From: Streptomyces sp. Tu 3180
Lineage (GTDB): Bacteria; Actinomycetota; Actinomycetes; Streptomycetales; Streptomycetaceae
Reading direction: 5' to 3'
Length of the DNA: 64,000 bases
Assembly: GCF_009852415.1 (NCBI RefSeq)
Contig: NZ_WOXS01000002.1
Span: 6,488,001-6,552,000, forward strand
In this document: positions 16,584 to 24,726 of the stretch, piece after piece
Numbering within the stretch: position 1 is the first letter of the stretch
Layout of the letters: every line of letters starts with the position of its first letter
Notes under the pieces: generated by a model
Databases searched by the model: none
Told to the model about the DNA's origin: nothing
Seen by the model: only the letters and a program-made list of their open reading frames with translations
Position numbers and translations under genes: made by a program

Positions 16584-17513
16584 ATGGACGCTCTCACCGG
16601 CCTGCTGGAGGGCCCCCGCGCCCGCGGCGCGTTCATGATCAGGGCGTGCTTCGACCCGCCGTGGGCGATCCGCGTCGAGGACGAGGCCCCGCTGACGGTG
16701 ATGCTGCCGGTCCGCGGCGAGGCGTGGGTCCTGCCGGACCGGGGCGAGCGGCTGCGGCTGCGCCCCGGCGACCTCGCCGTCGCGCGCGGCCCGGACCCGT
16801 ACACCTGCGCCGACGCCCCCGGCACGGCGCCCCAGGCGCTGATCCTGCCGGGCGGGGAGTGCCACTACCCCGACGGCCGCCCCCTCAACGGCGTCATGGA
16901 CCTCGGCGTCCGCACCTGGGGCGACCGGCCGGACGGCGGGACGGTGCTGCTGATCGGCACGTACCGGATGCGGGGCGAGATCGGCGGCCGGCTGCTGGAC
17001 GCCCTGCCGCCGCTGCTCTCCCTCACCGCCGACGTGTGGGACTGTCCGCTCACCCCGCTCCTCACGGAGGAGATCGTGCGCGACGCACCGGGGCAGGAGG
17101 TCGTCCTGGACCGGCTGCTCGACCTGCTGGTCATCGCCGCCCTGCGGGCCTGGTTCGCCCGGCCGCAGGCGCAGCCGCCCGCCTGGTACCGGGCGCAGGC
17201 GGACCCGGTCGTCGGCCCCGTGCTGCGCCTGCTCCAGGACGACCCCGCGCACCCCTGGACGGTCGCCGCGCTCGCCGCGAAGGCCGGCGTCTCGCGCGCC
17301 GCCCTGGCCCGCCGCTTCACGGACCTCGTCGGCGAGCCCCCGATGACGTACCTCACCGGCTGGCGCCTCGCCCTCGCCGCGGACCGGCTGCGCGACACCG
17401 ACGACACGATCGGCGCCATCGCCCGCCGGGTCGGCTACGGCAGCGCGTTCTCCCTGTCGACGGCCTTCAAGCGGACGTACGGGGTCAGCCCGCAGGACTG
17501 GCGGACGGCGTAG
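16584..17513 (+). CDS. AraC family transcriptional regulator (cupin-type N-terminus)
   Basis: DNA-binding regulator (309 aa). Residues 1-180 resemble the AraC-binding cupin domain (AraC_binding_2/cupin_6) with IRVEDEAPLTVMLPVRGEAW and LRLRPGDLAVARGPDPYT. The C-terminal 100 residues hold the two AraC helix-turn-helix units: VAALAAKAGVSRAALARRF and GAIARRVGYGSAFSLSTAFK, ending YGVSPQDWR. No ribosome binding site; TACGCT lies six bases before the ATG. It is divergent from the NmrA-like gene, an arrangement in which the AraC protein usually controls the neighbour and itself. Confidence 0.92.
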   Translation: MDALTGLLEGPRARGAFMIRACFDPPWAIRVEDEAPLTVMLPVRGEAWVLPDRGERLRLRPGDLAVARGPDPYTCADAPGTAPQALILPGGECHYPDGRPLNGVMDLGVRTWGDRPDGGTVLLIGTYRMRGEIGGRLLDALPPLLSLTADVWDCPLTPLLTEEIVRDAPGQEVVLDRLLDLLVIAALRAWFARPQAQPPAWYRAQADPVVGPVLRLLQDDPAHPWTVAALAAKAGVSRAALARRFTDLVGEPPMTYLTGWRLALAADRLRDTDDTIGAIARRVGYGSAFSLSTAFKRTYGVSPQDWRTA

Positions 17514-17523
17514 CCTCGGCGGC

Positions 17524-18312
17524 ATGTACGGCGAACGGGCGTCGCGGCTGGCCGGCGCGGCCGTGTGGACCAGCACCCCGTCCGGGACCGGGGAGGGCCG
17601 GGTGCTGCCCGACGGCTGCATGGACCTCCTCTGGCACGAGGGACGCCTGCTGGTCGCCGGCCCCGACACCCGCGCGCACCTCACCGGGGGCCCGCCGAGC
17701 ACCTGGGCGGGCATCCGCTTCCGCCCCGGCACGGCCCCCGCCCTGCTCGGCGTCCCCGCGCACGAGCTGCGCGACCGCCGCGTCGACCTGGCCGACCTCT
17801 GGCCGGCGGCCGAGGTGCGCCGCGCGACCGCCCGCGTGAACGCGGCCGGGGACCCGGCGCGCGGCCTGGAGGACCTGGCCCTGCGCCGGGCCGCGGACAC
17901 CGCCCCGCCCGACCCCGTGCCGGACCGCGTCGTGAGGGCCCTGGAGGCGGGCCGCCCGGTCGCCGCGACCGCCGACGGACTCGGCCTGAGCGCACGGCAG
18001 CTGCACCGCCGCTCCCTGGCCGCGTTCGGCTACGGCCCCAAGACCCTGGCCCGCATCCTCCGCCTGCGCCGCGCCCTGGCCCTGGTCCGCTCCGGCACCC
18101 CCTTCGCGGAGACCGCCACCCGGACCGGCTACGCCGACCAGGCCCACCTGTCCCGCGAGGTACGGGACTTGACGGGCCTGCCCCTGGGCGAGCTGCTGGC
18201 CGCTCACGTCCAGGGGCGCTCCGCCGCGTCCGGTGGTGCTCCGCCGCGTCCCGCGGTCGTCCCCCGACGCCCGTCGGCCGGGACTGGTGAACCGCGGCCG
18301 TGGTCCGCCTGA
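17524..18312 (+). CDS. AraC family transcriptional regulator
   Basis: A second, different AraC-type protein (262 aa). The N-terminal part (LPDGCMDLLWHEGRLLVAGPDT, then FRPGTAPALLGVPAHEL) matches the DUF6597-like sensor domain common in actinobacterial AraC proteins. The helix-turn-helix pair is AATADGLGLSARQLHRRS and FAETATRTGYADQAHLSREV. The ATG is ten bases after the stop of the preceding AraC gene, and a TAGCCT hexamer that includes that stop codon lies seven bases upstream, so it may be transcribed independently as a leaderless mRNA. Its Pro/Arg-rich tail past residue 235 looks unstructured. Confidence 0.88.
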   Translation: MYGERASRLAGAAVWTSTPSGTGEGRVLPDGCMDLLWHEGRLLVAGPDTRAHLTGGPPSTWAGIRFRPGTAPALLGVPAHELRDRRVDLADLWPAAEVRRATARVNAAGDPARGLEDLALRRAADTAPPDPVPDRVVRALEAGRPVAATADGLGLSARQLHRRSLAAFGYGPKTLARILRLRRALALVRSGTPFAETATRTGYADQAHLSREVRDLTGLPLGELLAAHVQGRSAASGGAPPRPAVVPRRPSAGTGEPRPWSA

Positions 18313-18329
18313 GGACTCCCGGCTCAGGC
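18307..18329. terminator. Short hairpin spanning two convergent stop codons
   Basis: GCCTGAG (18307-18313) and CTCAGGC (18323-18329) are complementary around 9 nt and include the stop regions of the AraC gene (plus) and the VOC gene (minus), which converge here with an 11-bp gap. It is a plausible weak bidirectional terminator. Confidence 0.45.
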
Positions 18330-18719
18330 CACCAGCCGCGCGAACAGGTCGACCCCGTTGCCGTCCGGGTCGTGCACGACGGCGTACCGCTGCCCCCAGA
18401 CGGCGTTCCAGGGCTTGAGCTCGCCGTGGTACCCGGCACCGGTCAGCTCCTCGTACAGCGCGTCCACCTCCTCGGGCGTGTCGCACAGCAGGGCGAGCGA
18501 GTGCCGTCCGCCGCCGGCCGGCGGCCGCCACGCGGAGTGGAAGGAGCGGACGGTCTCCTCGGTGTCGAGCAGCAGCCGGATCCCGCCGGGCAGCCCGGCC
18601 TCGGCGTGCGGCTGGTCCTCGGAGCCCTCGGGGAAGGCGAAACCGAGCCGGCGGTAGAAGGTCACGGAGGCGGCCATGTCGGAGACGACGAGGCCGATGG
18701 CGTCGAATCGTGCGGTCAT
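18324..18719 (-). CDS. VOC (glyoxalase/bleomycin resistance) family protein
   Basis: A 131-aa single-domain vicinal-oxygen-chelate protein. It starts ARFDAIGLVVSDMAASVTFY, the classic first beta-alpha unit with FYRRLGF, and ends with AVVHDPDGNGVDLFA, the second half with the DPDGN motif and a following hydrophobic metal-side strand. No metal-binding His is seen in the first strand, so it may bind a ligand rather than catalyse. The ATG at 18719 is used because the family sequence begins there; TACGGT lies seven bases upstream and there is no ribosome binding site. Substrate unknown. Confidence 0.85.
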   Translation of the reverse strand: MTARFDAIGLVVSDMAASVTFYRRLGFAFPEGSEDQPHAEAGLPGGIRLLLDTEETVRSFHSAWRPPAGGGRHSLALLCDTPEEVDALYEELTGAGYHGELKPWNAVWGQRYAVVHDPDGNGVDLFARLVA

Positions 18720-18846
18720 GGGGGCCACCGTAGGCGGGGCGTGCGGGCCGGTCTTGAAGAAAACGGACACCGGGCGGGAGGCCGCCCGGTGTCCGTGGCT
18801 CAGAAGCCCCTCAAGTCGCTTGATCGGACAGATCACGGCGTCGACC

Positions 18847-19203
18847 ATGACCCCCATGTTCGGACGGAGCAGACAACCGGAACTCAACGTCCTCGTCCTG
18901 CGCGACGCGGACGTCATCGCCGACGGGATCCGCCGGGCGCTCGCCGAGGCGACGCCCGAGCAGCGGCCCGGACTGGAGCGCGCCGCCGCCCTGGCCGGGC
19001 GGGCCGCCGCCGCGTCCGACGCGGAGCTGCGCGCCCGCTGGGTCCACGAGCGCTTCGCCGCGGCCGGTTACCGGGGCCCCGCCGACTCCGTGCAGGCCGT
19101 CAAGGTCCTGCGCGAGGCGGCACCCGGCCTCAGCCTGCTCTCGGCCGTCCGGCTGACCAAGGACGCCGCGGCACACCGTCCGGACACGGGATCCGCGCCC
19201 TAG
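18847..19203 (+). CDS. Small hypothetical protein with L7/L12 C-terminal-like segment
   Basis: A 118-aa soluble protein with an Ala/Arg-rich helical middle (ADGIRRALAEATPEQRPGLE) and a C-terminal segment AVKVLREAAPGLSLLSAVRL that resembles the helix-turn region of the ribosomal L7/L12 C-terminal domain; such L7/L12-like proteins are common in Streptomyces (recollection). ATG at 18847 is the first reasonable start, without a clear ribosome binding site; a second Met follows three codons later. Codon use is normal for the region. Function unknown. Confidence 0.6.
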   Translation: MTPMFGRSRQPELNVLVLRDADVIADGIRRALAEATPEQRPGLERAAALAGRAAAASDAELRARWVHERFAAAGYRGPADSVQAVKVLREAAPGLSLLSAVRLTKDAAAHRPDTGSAP

Positions 19204-20484
19204 GACGGCCGCTCCGGACGGCACCGCGTCGAGGGCGCGTCCGCGGTGCGGCGGGGTGCGGGGCGCGCCTGAGGGGGACGTTGTCCGCCGCCGTCGTCCA
19301 CGTGCGGGTCGGCGGCTGCGCCCGGCGGGCCCCGTCACCCCGTTCCGGCGTCCCGGAGCCGGCCGCCCACCACCGGTTTCCGATCCGGTCCCGGGCCCCT
19401 GGACGGGACACGGTCTTCACAGGGACCGGTGTTTCGAGCCCCCTCGGCGCCTGTCCGCCGACCGCGCATTCGTCCTGCCTGATCTGCGGAAGCGGTGACG
19501 TGACAAGCGGACCGGAGTGCGTGTCCTCCCCGGGGGAATCGGGTCCGCTGAACGGCCCGGACGCCGCGGACGAGTGATCGGGCGGACCGTCTCCCGGATG
19601 TCCGACTACCGCTGACCCGGTCCCGCTCGAGCGAATCCCGCAATTACCCGGCATTTCTCGCCCGGCCGTTGACCTGTACCGCTACAAGCGACTCCTGCGC
19701 CTCCCCTTGGGGGACACGCTATTACCGGAAAGTAGCTTCTCCGGGCGGACTCCGCCTTCAGTGCGAACACGCAGCCGGAGCGGGCCGGCGGCCGGATCGC
19801 ACCCGGCGCACCGGCGGGCACCCGGCGGCGACGCGGCCGCGTCGGCGGTGGCCGGATCCCTCCGCCGGCCCGGGGGCCGTGACACCGCCACGCGCCCGCC
19901 CACCCGGAGCGTCGCCGTACGGACCTCCCCTCCCGCACTCCCGACGTCCGCACGCCGCTGGCCGGTTCGGCACCGGCGCGGGGCGCAGCCGCGCCCCGGA
20001 ACGCCGGGCCGGTCCCGAGGCGAATGACAGTAAGTGGACAGTGACACACCGTGCGTGCGACTGGCTGTCACCGCCCGGATGCGATACGTGCCCGATCCGG
20101 TGCTTGGTTCCGTGACGGTCGACAGAATTGCTGCAACTTAATGACAGCCCGGCCGGAGGTTTCGGGCGCAATGCCTGGCGGGGCCCCGCAGGGGCGAGAC
20201 TTTACCTGGACTATGCCAACGCCCCCACGTTGACTGGCTCGCGGCCAGCCCATAATGTCTGAGCTTCGGAGCCGAGCGGACTTGGCCCCTCCGGAGCCCT
20301 GACCGCCGCGTCGTGAACCGTTTTCCCATGGTGGGTGAATTGACGATGAATGGACGGTTTTTCGGTTAAGTTTCAACAGCCGCGGGTCACAGCCCTCATT
20401 TAAACAGGAATACGGTTCCTGCTGCCGATTCTGGTAATTCAGTCCTCGGCCAGGACGAGGATGTATCGCTGAGCATTACGGGGA
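19204..20484. other. Non-coding border region before the biosynthetic cluster
   Basis: About 1.3 kb without a gene I can support: the open frames here show no protein-like composition and have no ribosome binding sites. The first 800 bp is very G+C rich; from about 20030 onward the A+T content rises clearly. The A+T-richer part contains two copies of AATGACAG (20023-20030 and 20140-20147), a 12-bp palindrome GCGGGGCCCCGC (20178-20189) and a promoter-like pair near 20230. I read it as the upstream control region of the cluster regulators. Confidence 0.6.
20230..20256 (+). promoter_or_regulatory. Candidate promoter for the cluster regulators
   Basis: TTGACT (20230-20235) and CATAAT (20251-20256) resemble -35 and -10 boxes but are separated by only 15 bp; TAATGT offset by two bases gives 17 bp with a poorer -10. 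It lies about 230 bp upstream of the first LuxR-type gene in locally A+T-rich DNA. The prediction is by eye. Confidence 0.35.
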
Positions 20485-21411
20485 ATGATCGGTGTAATGA
20501 ATACTTCCACGTTGAAAACCCATGGTGAAGGCCTTGTGCCGGTCGTGATCGGGGCACCTTCACCGGGCGGGCCGACCGGCGACACCGTCGACAGCGCCGA
20601 AGGCATCAACAGGATGGAAAGCGCACTGCTCCAGGCACGTGCGCTGATCGAATCGACGATGTCGCTGCACCGGACCAGGCCGGTACGTGAATCCCTCGTC
20701 CTGCGCGCCGACGACGCCGACATCGGCAGCACGGTCGCCCGGCTCGTCGGACGGGCCCGCCACTCCGTCTCCGTATCGCTGTCCACCGGCGAGAACGTGT
20801 CCGCCGTGTTCGAGGCGCTCGCCGCCCACGCCACGCCTTCCAAGGGCCGGACGGCGCGCGGCGGAACGGGCGCCGGGGGCGGCCCGGTCATCCGGCTGCT
20901 GTGCACGCCGCAGGCGGTGAACGACTGCCGGCCGAGCGCCGAGGACTTCCGGGACACGCGGTGCGAGATCCGGGTCGACGAGGGCGAGCTGCGCGGCATG
21001 CTGATCGTCGACAGCCGGGTCGCCCTGATGCCGGCCTCCCCCGGGAAGCCGGGTCCCGCCGCGATCATCAAGGACACGGCGTCGGCGCGCGTACTGGACC
21101 TGCTGTTCGCCGGATCGTGGGCCAACGCCCGCTCGCTCGCCGAGTACGAGCGCACGAGCGCGCGGATGCGGACCGAGTCGGTGCGACGCATCCTGGAGCA
21201 GCTGTGCGAGGGCCGTACCGACGAGGTGGCGGCCCGCGAACTCCAGGTGTCCCTGCGCACCTACCGGCGTCACGTCGCGGAGATCATGCAGGCGCTGGGA
21301 GCCAGCTCCCGCTTCCAGGCCGGGGTCAGGGCCGTGGAGATGGCGCTGCTCCCGCAGCGCACCTGCGCCTCCGGCAGAGCCCCCCACGGGGGGTCGCGCC
21401 ACCATGGCTGA
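20485..21411 (+). CDS. LuxR-type helix-turn-helix regulator 1 of the cluster
   Basis: Probable pathway-specific regulator (308 aa). The C-terminal region (about 225-295) is a LuxR/GerE-like helix-turn-helix: RRILEQLCEGRTDEVAAREL then VSLRTYRRHVAEIMQALGAS. The N-terminal part resembles the TrmB/phospholipase-D-like sensor region of a group of actinobacterial orphan regulators (LVGRARHSVSVSLSTGENV, DLLFAGSWANARSL). No receiver-domain aspartate pocket is present. The start is ambiguous between ATG 20485 and ATG 20497; the latter has GGGGA at better distance. It overlaps the next regulator by 8 bp. The two proteins align over their whole length and are probably a tandem duplication that diverged. 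Confidence 0.88.
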   Translation: MIGVMNTSTLKTHGEGLVPVVIGAPSPGGPTGDTVDSAEGINRMESALLQARALIESTMSLHRTRPVRESLVLRADDADIGSTVARLVGRARHSVSVSLSTGENVSAVFEALAAHATPSKGRTARGGTGAGGGPVIRLLCTPQAVNDCRPSAEDFRDTRCEIRVDEGELRGMLIVDSRVALMPASPGKPGPAAIIKDTASARVLDLLFAGSWANARSLAEYERTSARMRTESVRRILEQLCEGRTDEVAARELQVSLRTYRRHVAEIMQALGASSRFQAGVRAVEMALLPQRTCASGRAPHGGSRHHG

Positions 21412-22396
21412 CCACCATCCCGCCGACCGGCCGCGGTACGCCGCGAAGGACCCGCGCGACCGGGCCGAGGACACCGGACCACCCGACGAGTGCCCCGCGG
21501 ACGACCTGGAGCAGACGCTCATGGAGGTCAGCCGGCTGATCGAGGCCACCGTCGCCAAGCACCGCGACCGTGTCGTGCGCGACTCGCTGATCACCAACGT
21601 CGCCGCCTGCGGGGGCGAGGTGACGGAGGCCGCCCTCCGGCTCGTCGCCGAGGCCGAGCGCACCATCGACATCGTGCTGGCCGACTCGGAGCACGTCGAG
21701 GCGATCAACTCCGTGTACTGGGAGCTGGAGAGCTGCCGGAAGGACGTCCGGCTGCGGCTCCTGTGCACCCAGGCGATGCTCGACGACGGCGTGGTCCAGC
21801 CGCACATGCTGAAGAGCCTGCGGTACGAGGTGCGGGTGGCCAGGGTGCCCATGCTCCAGATGATGCTCGTCGACGGGGCGGCCGCGCTGGTGACCTCGCA
21901 GGCGGTCGTCGGACGGCAGGCCTCGGTGATCCGCGCCAGCACCGTGATCGGCACGCTGGGCACCCTCTTCGACGGACTCTGGCGCCACGCGGTCCCGGTC
22001 GAGGAGCGGATCGACTTCGGCGACCGCGACCGCGCCGACGTGGCCCGGCAGATCCTGGTCCGCCTCCAGGGCGGCATCACCGACGAGGTCGCCGCGCGCG
22101 AGCTCTCCGTCTCGGTGCGCACCTACCGCCGCTACGTCGCGGAGATCATGGCGCTCCTCGGGGCGAGCTCGCGCTTCCAGGCGGGCGTCCGGGCGGCCGA
22201 GCTGGGGCTGCTGCCCAAGGGCCGCAAGGGCTCCGGACAGCCGCCGGCCGGACCGGCCAAGGACGCGTCCGGACCGCAGTCCCCGCGGAGCGCGCGGCGG
22301 CCGGACGCGCCGGCCCGGCCGACGGCGCGGGACGCCCGCGACGCGGGCGGCACGACTCCCCGCGACGGCCGGTCCGGCACTGGCAGCTTCCTGTAG
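21404..22396 (+). CDS. LuxR-type helix-turn-helix regulator 2 of the cluster
   Basis: Paralogue of the preceding regulator (330 aa) with the same layout: a TrmB/PLD-like sensor (LVAEAERTIDIVLADSEHVE, LRLLCTQAMLDDGVVQPHML), then a C-terminal helix-turn-helix ILVRLQGGITDEVAAREL / VSVRTYRRYVAEIMALLGAS at about 212-255. The Pro/Arg/Gly-rich tail of about 60 residues is absent from regulator 1. The start overlaps the stop of regulator 1 by 8 bp, so both are made from one mRNA, and they may form a heteromeric activator. It is followed by a hairpin-rich 268-bp gap before the polyketide genes. Confidence 0.88.
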   Translation: MADHHPADRPRYAAKDPRDRAEDTGPPDECPADDLEQTLMEVSRLIEATVAKHRDRVVRDSLITNVAACGGEVTEAALRLVAEAERTIDIVLADSEHVEAINSVYWELESCRKDVRLRLLCTQAMLDDGVVQPHMLKSLRYEVRVARVPMLQMMLVDGAAALVTSQAVVGRQASVIRASTVIGTLGTLFDGLWRHAVPVEERIDFGDRDRADVARQILVRLQGGITDEVAARELSVSVRTYRRYVAEIMALLGASSRFQAGVRAAELGLLPKGRKGSGQPPAGPAKDASGPQSPRSARRPDAPARPTARDARDAGGTTPRDGRSGTGSFL

Positions 22397-22584
22397 CCGT
22401 CGTTGCCCCCGCGCGCCGGGGCCGGTTAGACAGGGACGACACGAACGGCCTCCGCCCCCGGCGGACGGCCGGACGCCCCTGACCCGAGAACTCCGGCGGC
22501 CTGCGCTTCCCCTGCGTCGCCGGTGATCCGGTGCGCCGCGGGCCACGGGGACCCCCGCTCCTGGCCCGTGACGCACCGATGGGC

Positions 22585-22629
22585 GGGGGCCTGTCACCCG
22601 AGACCCGGCCCGGCCGGGTACAGGCCCCC
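22585..22629. terminator. Strong hairpin between regulators and polyketide genes
   Basis: GGGGGCCTGT (22585-22594) pairs with ACAGGCCCCC (22620-22629), and after a single unpaired base the stem continues with ACCCG/CGGGT, giving a 15-bp stem. It ends 35 bp before the transacylase start. It may terminate the regulator transcript or attenuate readthrough; no T-run follows. Confidence 0.5.
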
Positions 22630-22664
22630 GTTTCCGTCCAGCGCCCCGTGGAAGGTGTGGAGAG

Positions 22665-23600
22665 GTGACCCCGACGCCGATCGGTCTGATATTCCCCGGA
22701 CAGGGAACGCAACGCCAAGGCATGGGCGAACCCTGGCGGGACACCGCCGCGTGGAGCCTGGCCGGCGAGGTCTCCCGGCACTGCGGCGAGGACGTCGAGG
22801 AACTGCTGCTGCGGACCCCGGCCGACGTGCTGCGCCGCACCGACCTGGCCCAGCTCTCGGTCTTCACGGTGGCCCTGATGGCCCACGCGGAGGCGGCGCG
22901 GTGCGGGGCGCTGGAGGGCGCCGTGGCGTGCGCCGGGCACAGCCTGGGCGAGTACGCGGCGCTGACGGCGGCCGGGGTGCTCACGCTGCCCGACGCCGTC
23001 GCCCTGGTGAGGGACCGGGGGCAGGCCATGCTGGACGCCGAGCGGCTGCGGCCGGGCACGATGGGCGTGCTCGTCGGGGCCGGGCTCCCGCAGGCCGAGG
23101 CGCTGGCCGCCGAGGTGCGGGCCGAAGGACTCGACGTGTGGGTGGCCAACGCCAACGCTCCCGGCCAGACCGGGCTCTCCGGCTCGGAGGACGGCATCGC
23201 GAGGGCGGCGGACAGGGCTCCGGGCGTGGGGGCCAAGCTCATCCGCCTCTCCGTGGGCGGCGCCTTCCACAGCCCCTTCATGGCGCCCGCGGCCGAGCGC
23301 CTGGCCCGGACCCTGCGGGACGTGCGGTTCGCCCCGGGACACCTCCCGGTGGTCGCCAACGTGGACGCGCAGCCGTACACCGGCGGCGGCCACTGGCCGG
23401 ACCTGGCCGTGCGCCAGATGGTCTCCCCCGTGCGCTGGGAGGAGAGCGTACGGACCCTGACCGGACGGCTCGGCTGCCGGCGGCTCGTCGAGCTGGGCCC
23501 GGGGCGCGTGCTGACGAACCTGATCCGCCGGATCGACCCCGGCGTCGAGGTGAGCGCCGTGGACGGACCCGGCGCCCTGAGGGACCTCGCCGCCGCGTGA
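22665..23600 (+). CDS. Malonyl-CoA:ACP transacylase (FabD type)
   Basis: Discrete acyltransferase (311 aa) that loads malonyl units onto the cluster's ACPs. It begins with the FabD signature LIFPGQGTQRQGMG, has the nucleophile elbow GHSLGEYAAL (Ser about residue 91) and the catalytic-histidine segment GGAFHSPFMAPA. The GTG at 22665 is the first start in frame and the sequence matches FabD from residue 5 on. A dedicated copy inside the cluster is typical of discrete type II polyketide systems that do not rely on the housekeeping FabD. Cytoplasmic. It is followed by a 184-bp gap with tandem repeats, then a thioesterase. Confidence 0.93.
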   Translation: MTPTPIGLIFPGQGTQRQGMGEPWRDTAAWSLAGEVSRHCGEDVEELLLRTPADVLRRTDLAQLSVFTVALMAHAEAARCGALEGAVACAGHSLGEYAALTAAGVLTLPDAVALVRDRGQAMLDAERLRPGTMGVLVGAGLPQAEALAAEVRAEGLDVWVANANAPGQTGLSGSEDGIARAADRAPGVGAKLIRLSVGGAFHSPFMAPAAERLARTLRDVRFAPGHLPVVANVDAQPYTGGGHWPDLAVRQMVSPVRWEESVRTLTGRLGCRRLVELGPGRVLTNLIRRIDPGVEVSAVDGPGALRDLAAA

Positions 23601-23603
23601 TCC

Positions 23604-23755
23604 CCGGCGCCCCGGAGGGCCTCGCCTCCGTGCGCCCCCTCCGGCGCCCTGGAGGTCTCGCCTCCGTGCGACCTCCGGCGCCCTGAACGCCCCGCCGCCG
23701 TACGGCCTCCGGTGCCCCGGAGGTCTCGCCGCCGTACGGCCCCCGCCGTCCTGCC
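23604..23755. repeat. 34-bp tandem repeats between transacylase and thioesterase genes
   Basis: Four to five degenerate copies of a unit beginning CCTCCGGCGCCCTGGAGG recur with starts near 23601, 23638, 23672, 23706 and 23740 (first spacing 37, then 34 bp). The better-conserved units (starts near 23638 and 23706) begin with CCTCC and have GGAGG about 13 nt further on, so they can form small hairpins. 34 is not a multiple of three and no protein frame is conserved, so the array acts, if at all, as DNA or RNA. Confidence 0.7.
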
Positions 23756-23784
23756 GAACTCCCCGACACGAGAAGCCCGGTGCC

Positions 23785-24552
23785 ATGAACCCCCTGAAGC
23801 ACACCTCCCGGAGCGACGCGACGTGGTTCCGGCGCCACCCCCCGTCCGCCCCGACCCGGACGCGGCTGCTCTGCCTGCCGTACGCGGGCGGCTCGGCGAG
23901 TTTCTTCCACTCCTGGGGCCACGCCTTCGGCGACGACGTCGAGGTGCTGGCGGCCCGCTACCCGGGGCGCCAGGAGCGGATCGCCGAGCCCTGCCTCGAG
24001 AGCATGGAGGAGATGGCCGACGCGGTGACCGCCGCCGTCCTGCCCCTCCTCGACAAGCCGTTGGCACTCTTCGGCCACAGCATGGGGGCCTCGCTCGCCT
24101 ACGAGGTGGCGGTCCGCCTGGAGCGCAGGCACGGCTTCTGCCCGAGCCTGCTGCTCGTCTCCGCCCAGCGGCCTCCCCACGGACAGCGGCCGCGCACCGC
24201 GCACCTGGACGGCGAGGAGTCCGTCCTCGCCGAGGTCCGCAGGCTGGGCGGCACCGACGCCGAGCTGCTGGACGACCCCGACCTGCGGGACCTGGTGATG
24301 CCCGCGCTCCGGGCCGACTTCGCCGTCGTCGGGCGGTACGCCGAGAACGGCCCCCGGCCGGCCGTGCCCGTGCGCTGCCCCGTCGTCGGCTACGTCGGGG
24401 ACCGCGACCCCAACGTCACCGTGGACGAGGTCGCCGCCTGGGCCGACGTCGCCCCCAAGGGCTTCGATCTGAAGGTCCTGCGGGGCGACCACTTCTACCT
24501 GGTGCCGCGGCGGGACGAACTCGTCGCCGACGTGGCGTCCCGTCTGCGCTGA
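23785..24552 (+). CDS. Type II thioesterase
   Basis: Editing thioesterase (255 aa) of the alpha/beta-hydrolase fold, RifR/GrsT family, that clears mis-acylated carrier proteins in NRPS or PKS lines. Landmarks are LLCLPYAGGSASFFHSWG near residue 30, the nucleophile GHSMGASLAYEVA (Ser about residue 98), the acidic residue in GYVGDRDPNVT, and the C-terminal catalytic His in RGDHFYLVPRRDE. The ATG at 23785 has a GA-rich region upstream but no strong ribosome binding site. Whether it serves the type II PKS, the NRPS or both cannot be told. Confidence 0.92.
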   Translation: MNPLKHTSRSDATWFRRHPPSAPTRTRLLCLPYAGGSASFFHSWGHAFGDDVEVLAARYPGRQERIAEPCLESMEEMADAVTAAVLPLLDKPLALFGHSMGASLAYEVAVRLERRHGFCPSLLLVSAQRPPHGQRPRTAHLDGEESVLAEVRRLGGTDAELLDDPDLRDLVMPALRADFAVVGRYAENGPRPAVPVRCPVVGYVGDRDPNVTVDEVAAWADVAPKGFDLKVLRGDHFYLVPRRDELVADVASRLR

Positions 24553-24649
24553 CGCCCGCCCGTACGGCCGGGCCCCGCCCGCCCGTACCCGCTGCCCGCA
24601 GGAACTCCCGACCTCGCTTGGCAGCTTTGTGCAATGCGCCTTGCCGCGT

Positions 24650-24708
24650 GGGACAGCGGTGGCTTAAAAATCGTCGGGAACTCAATGAAATTGCCCGCGG
24701 GGGCAATT
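24650..24708 (+). promoter_or_regulatory. Candidate promoter and operator before ACP1
   Basis: Locally A+T-rich. TTGCCG followed after 17 bp by TTAAAA forms a -35/-10-like pair ending near 24669. Just downstream lies the perfect inverted repeat AATTGCCC-GCGG-GGGCAATT (24689-24708), then the ACP ribosome binding site AAAGGGG. An internal promoter with an operator or 5' hairpin would start the main polyketide operon here. Confidence 0.45.
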
Positions 24709-24726
24709 CGTGAAAGGGGTGGCAGC

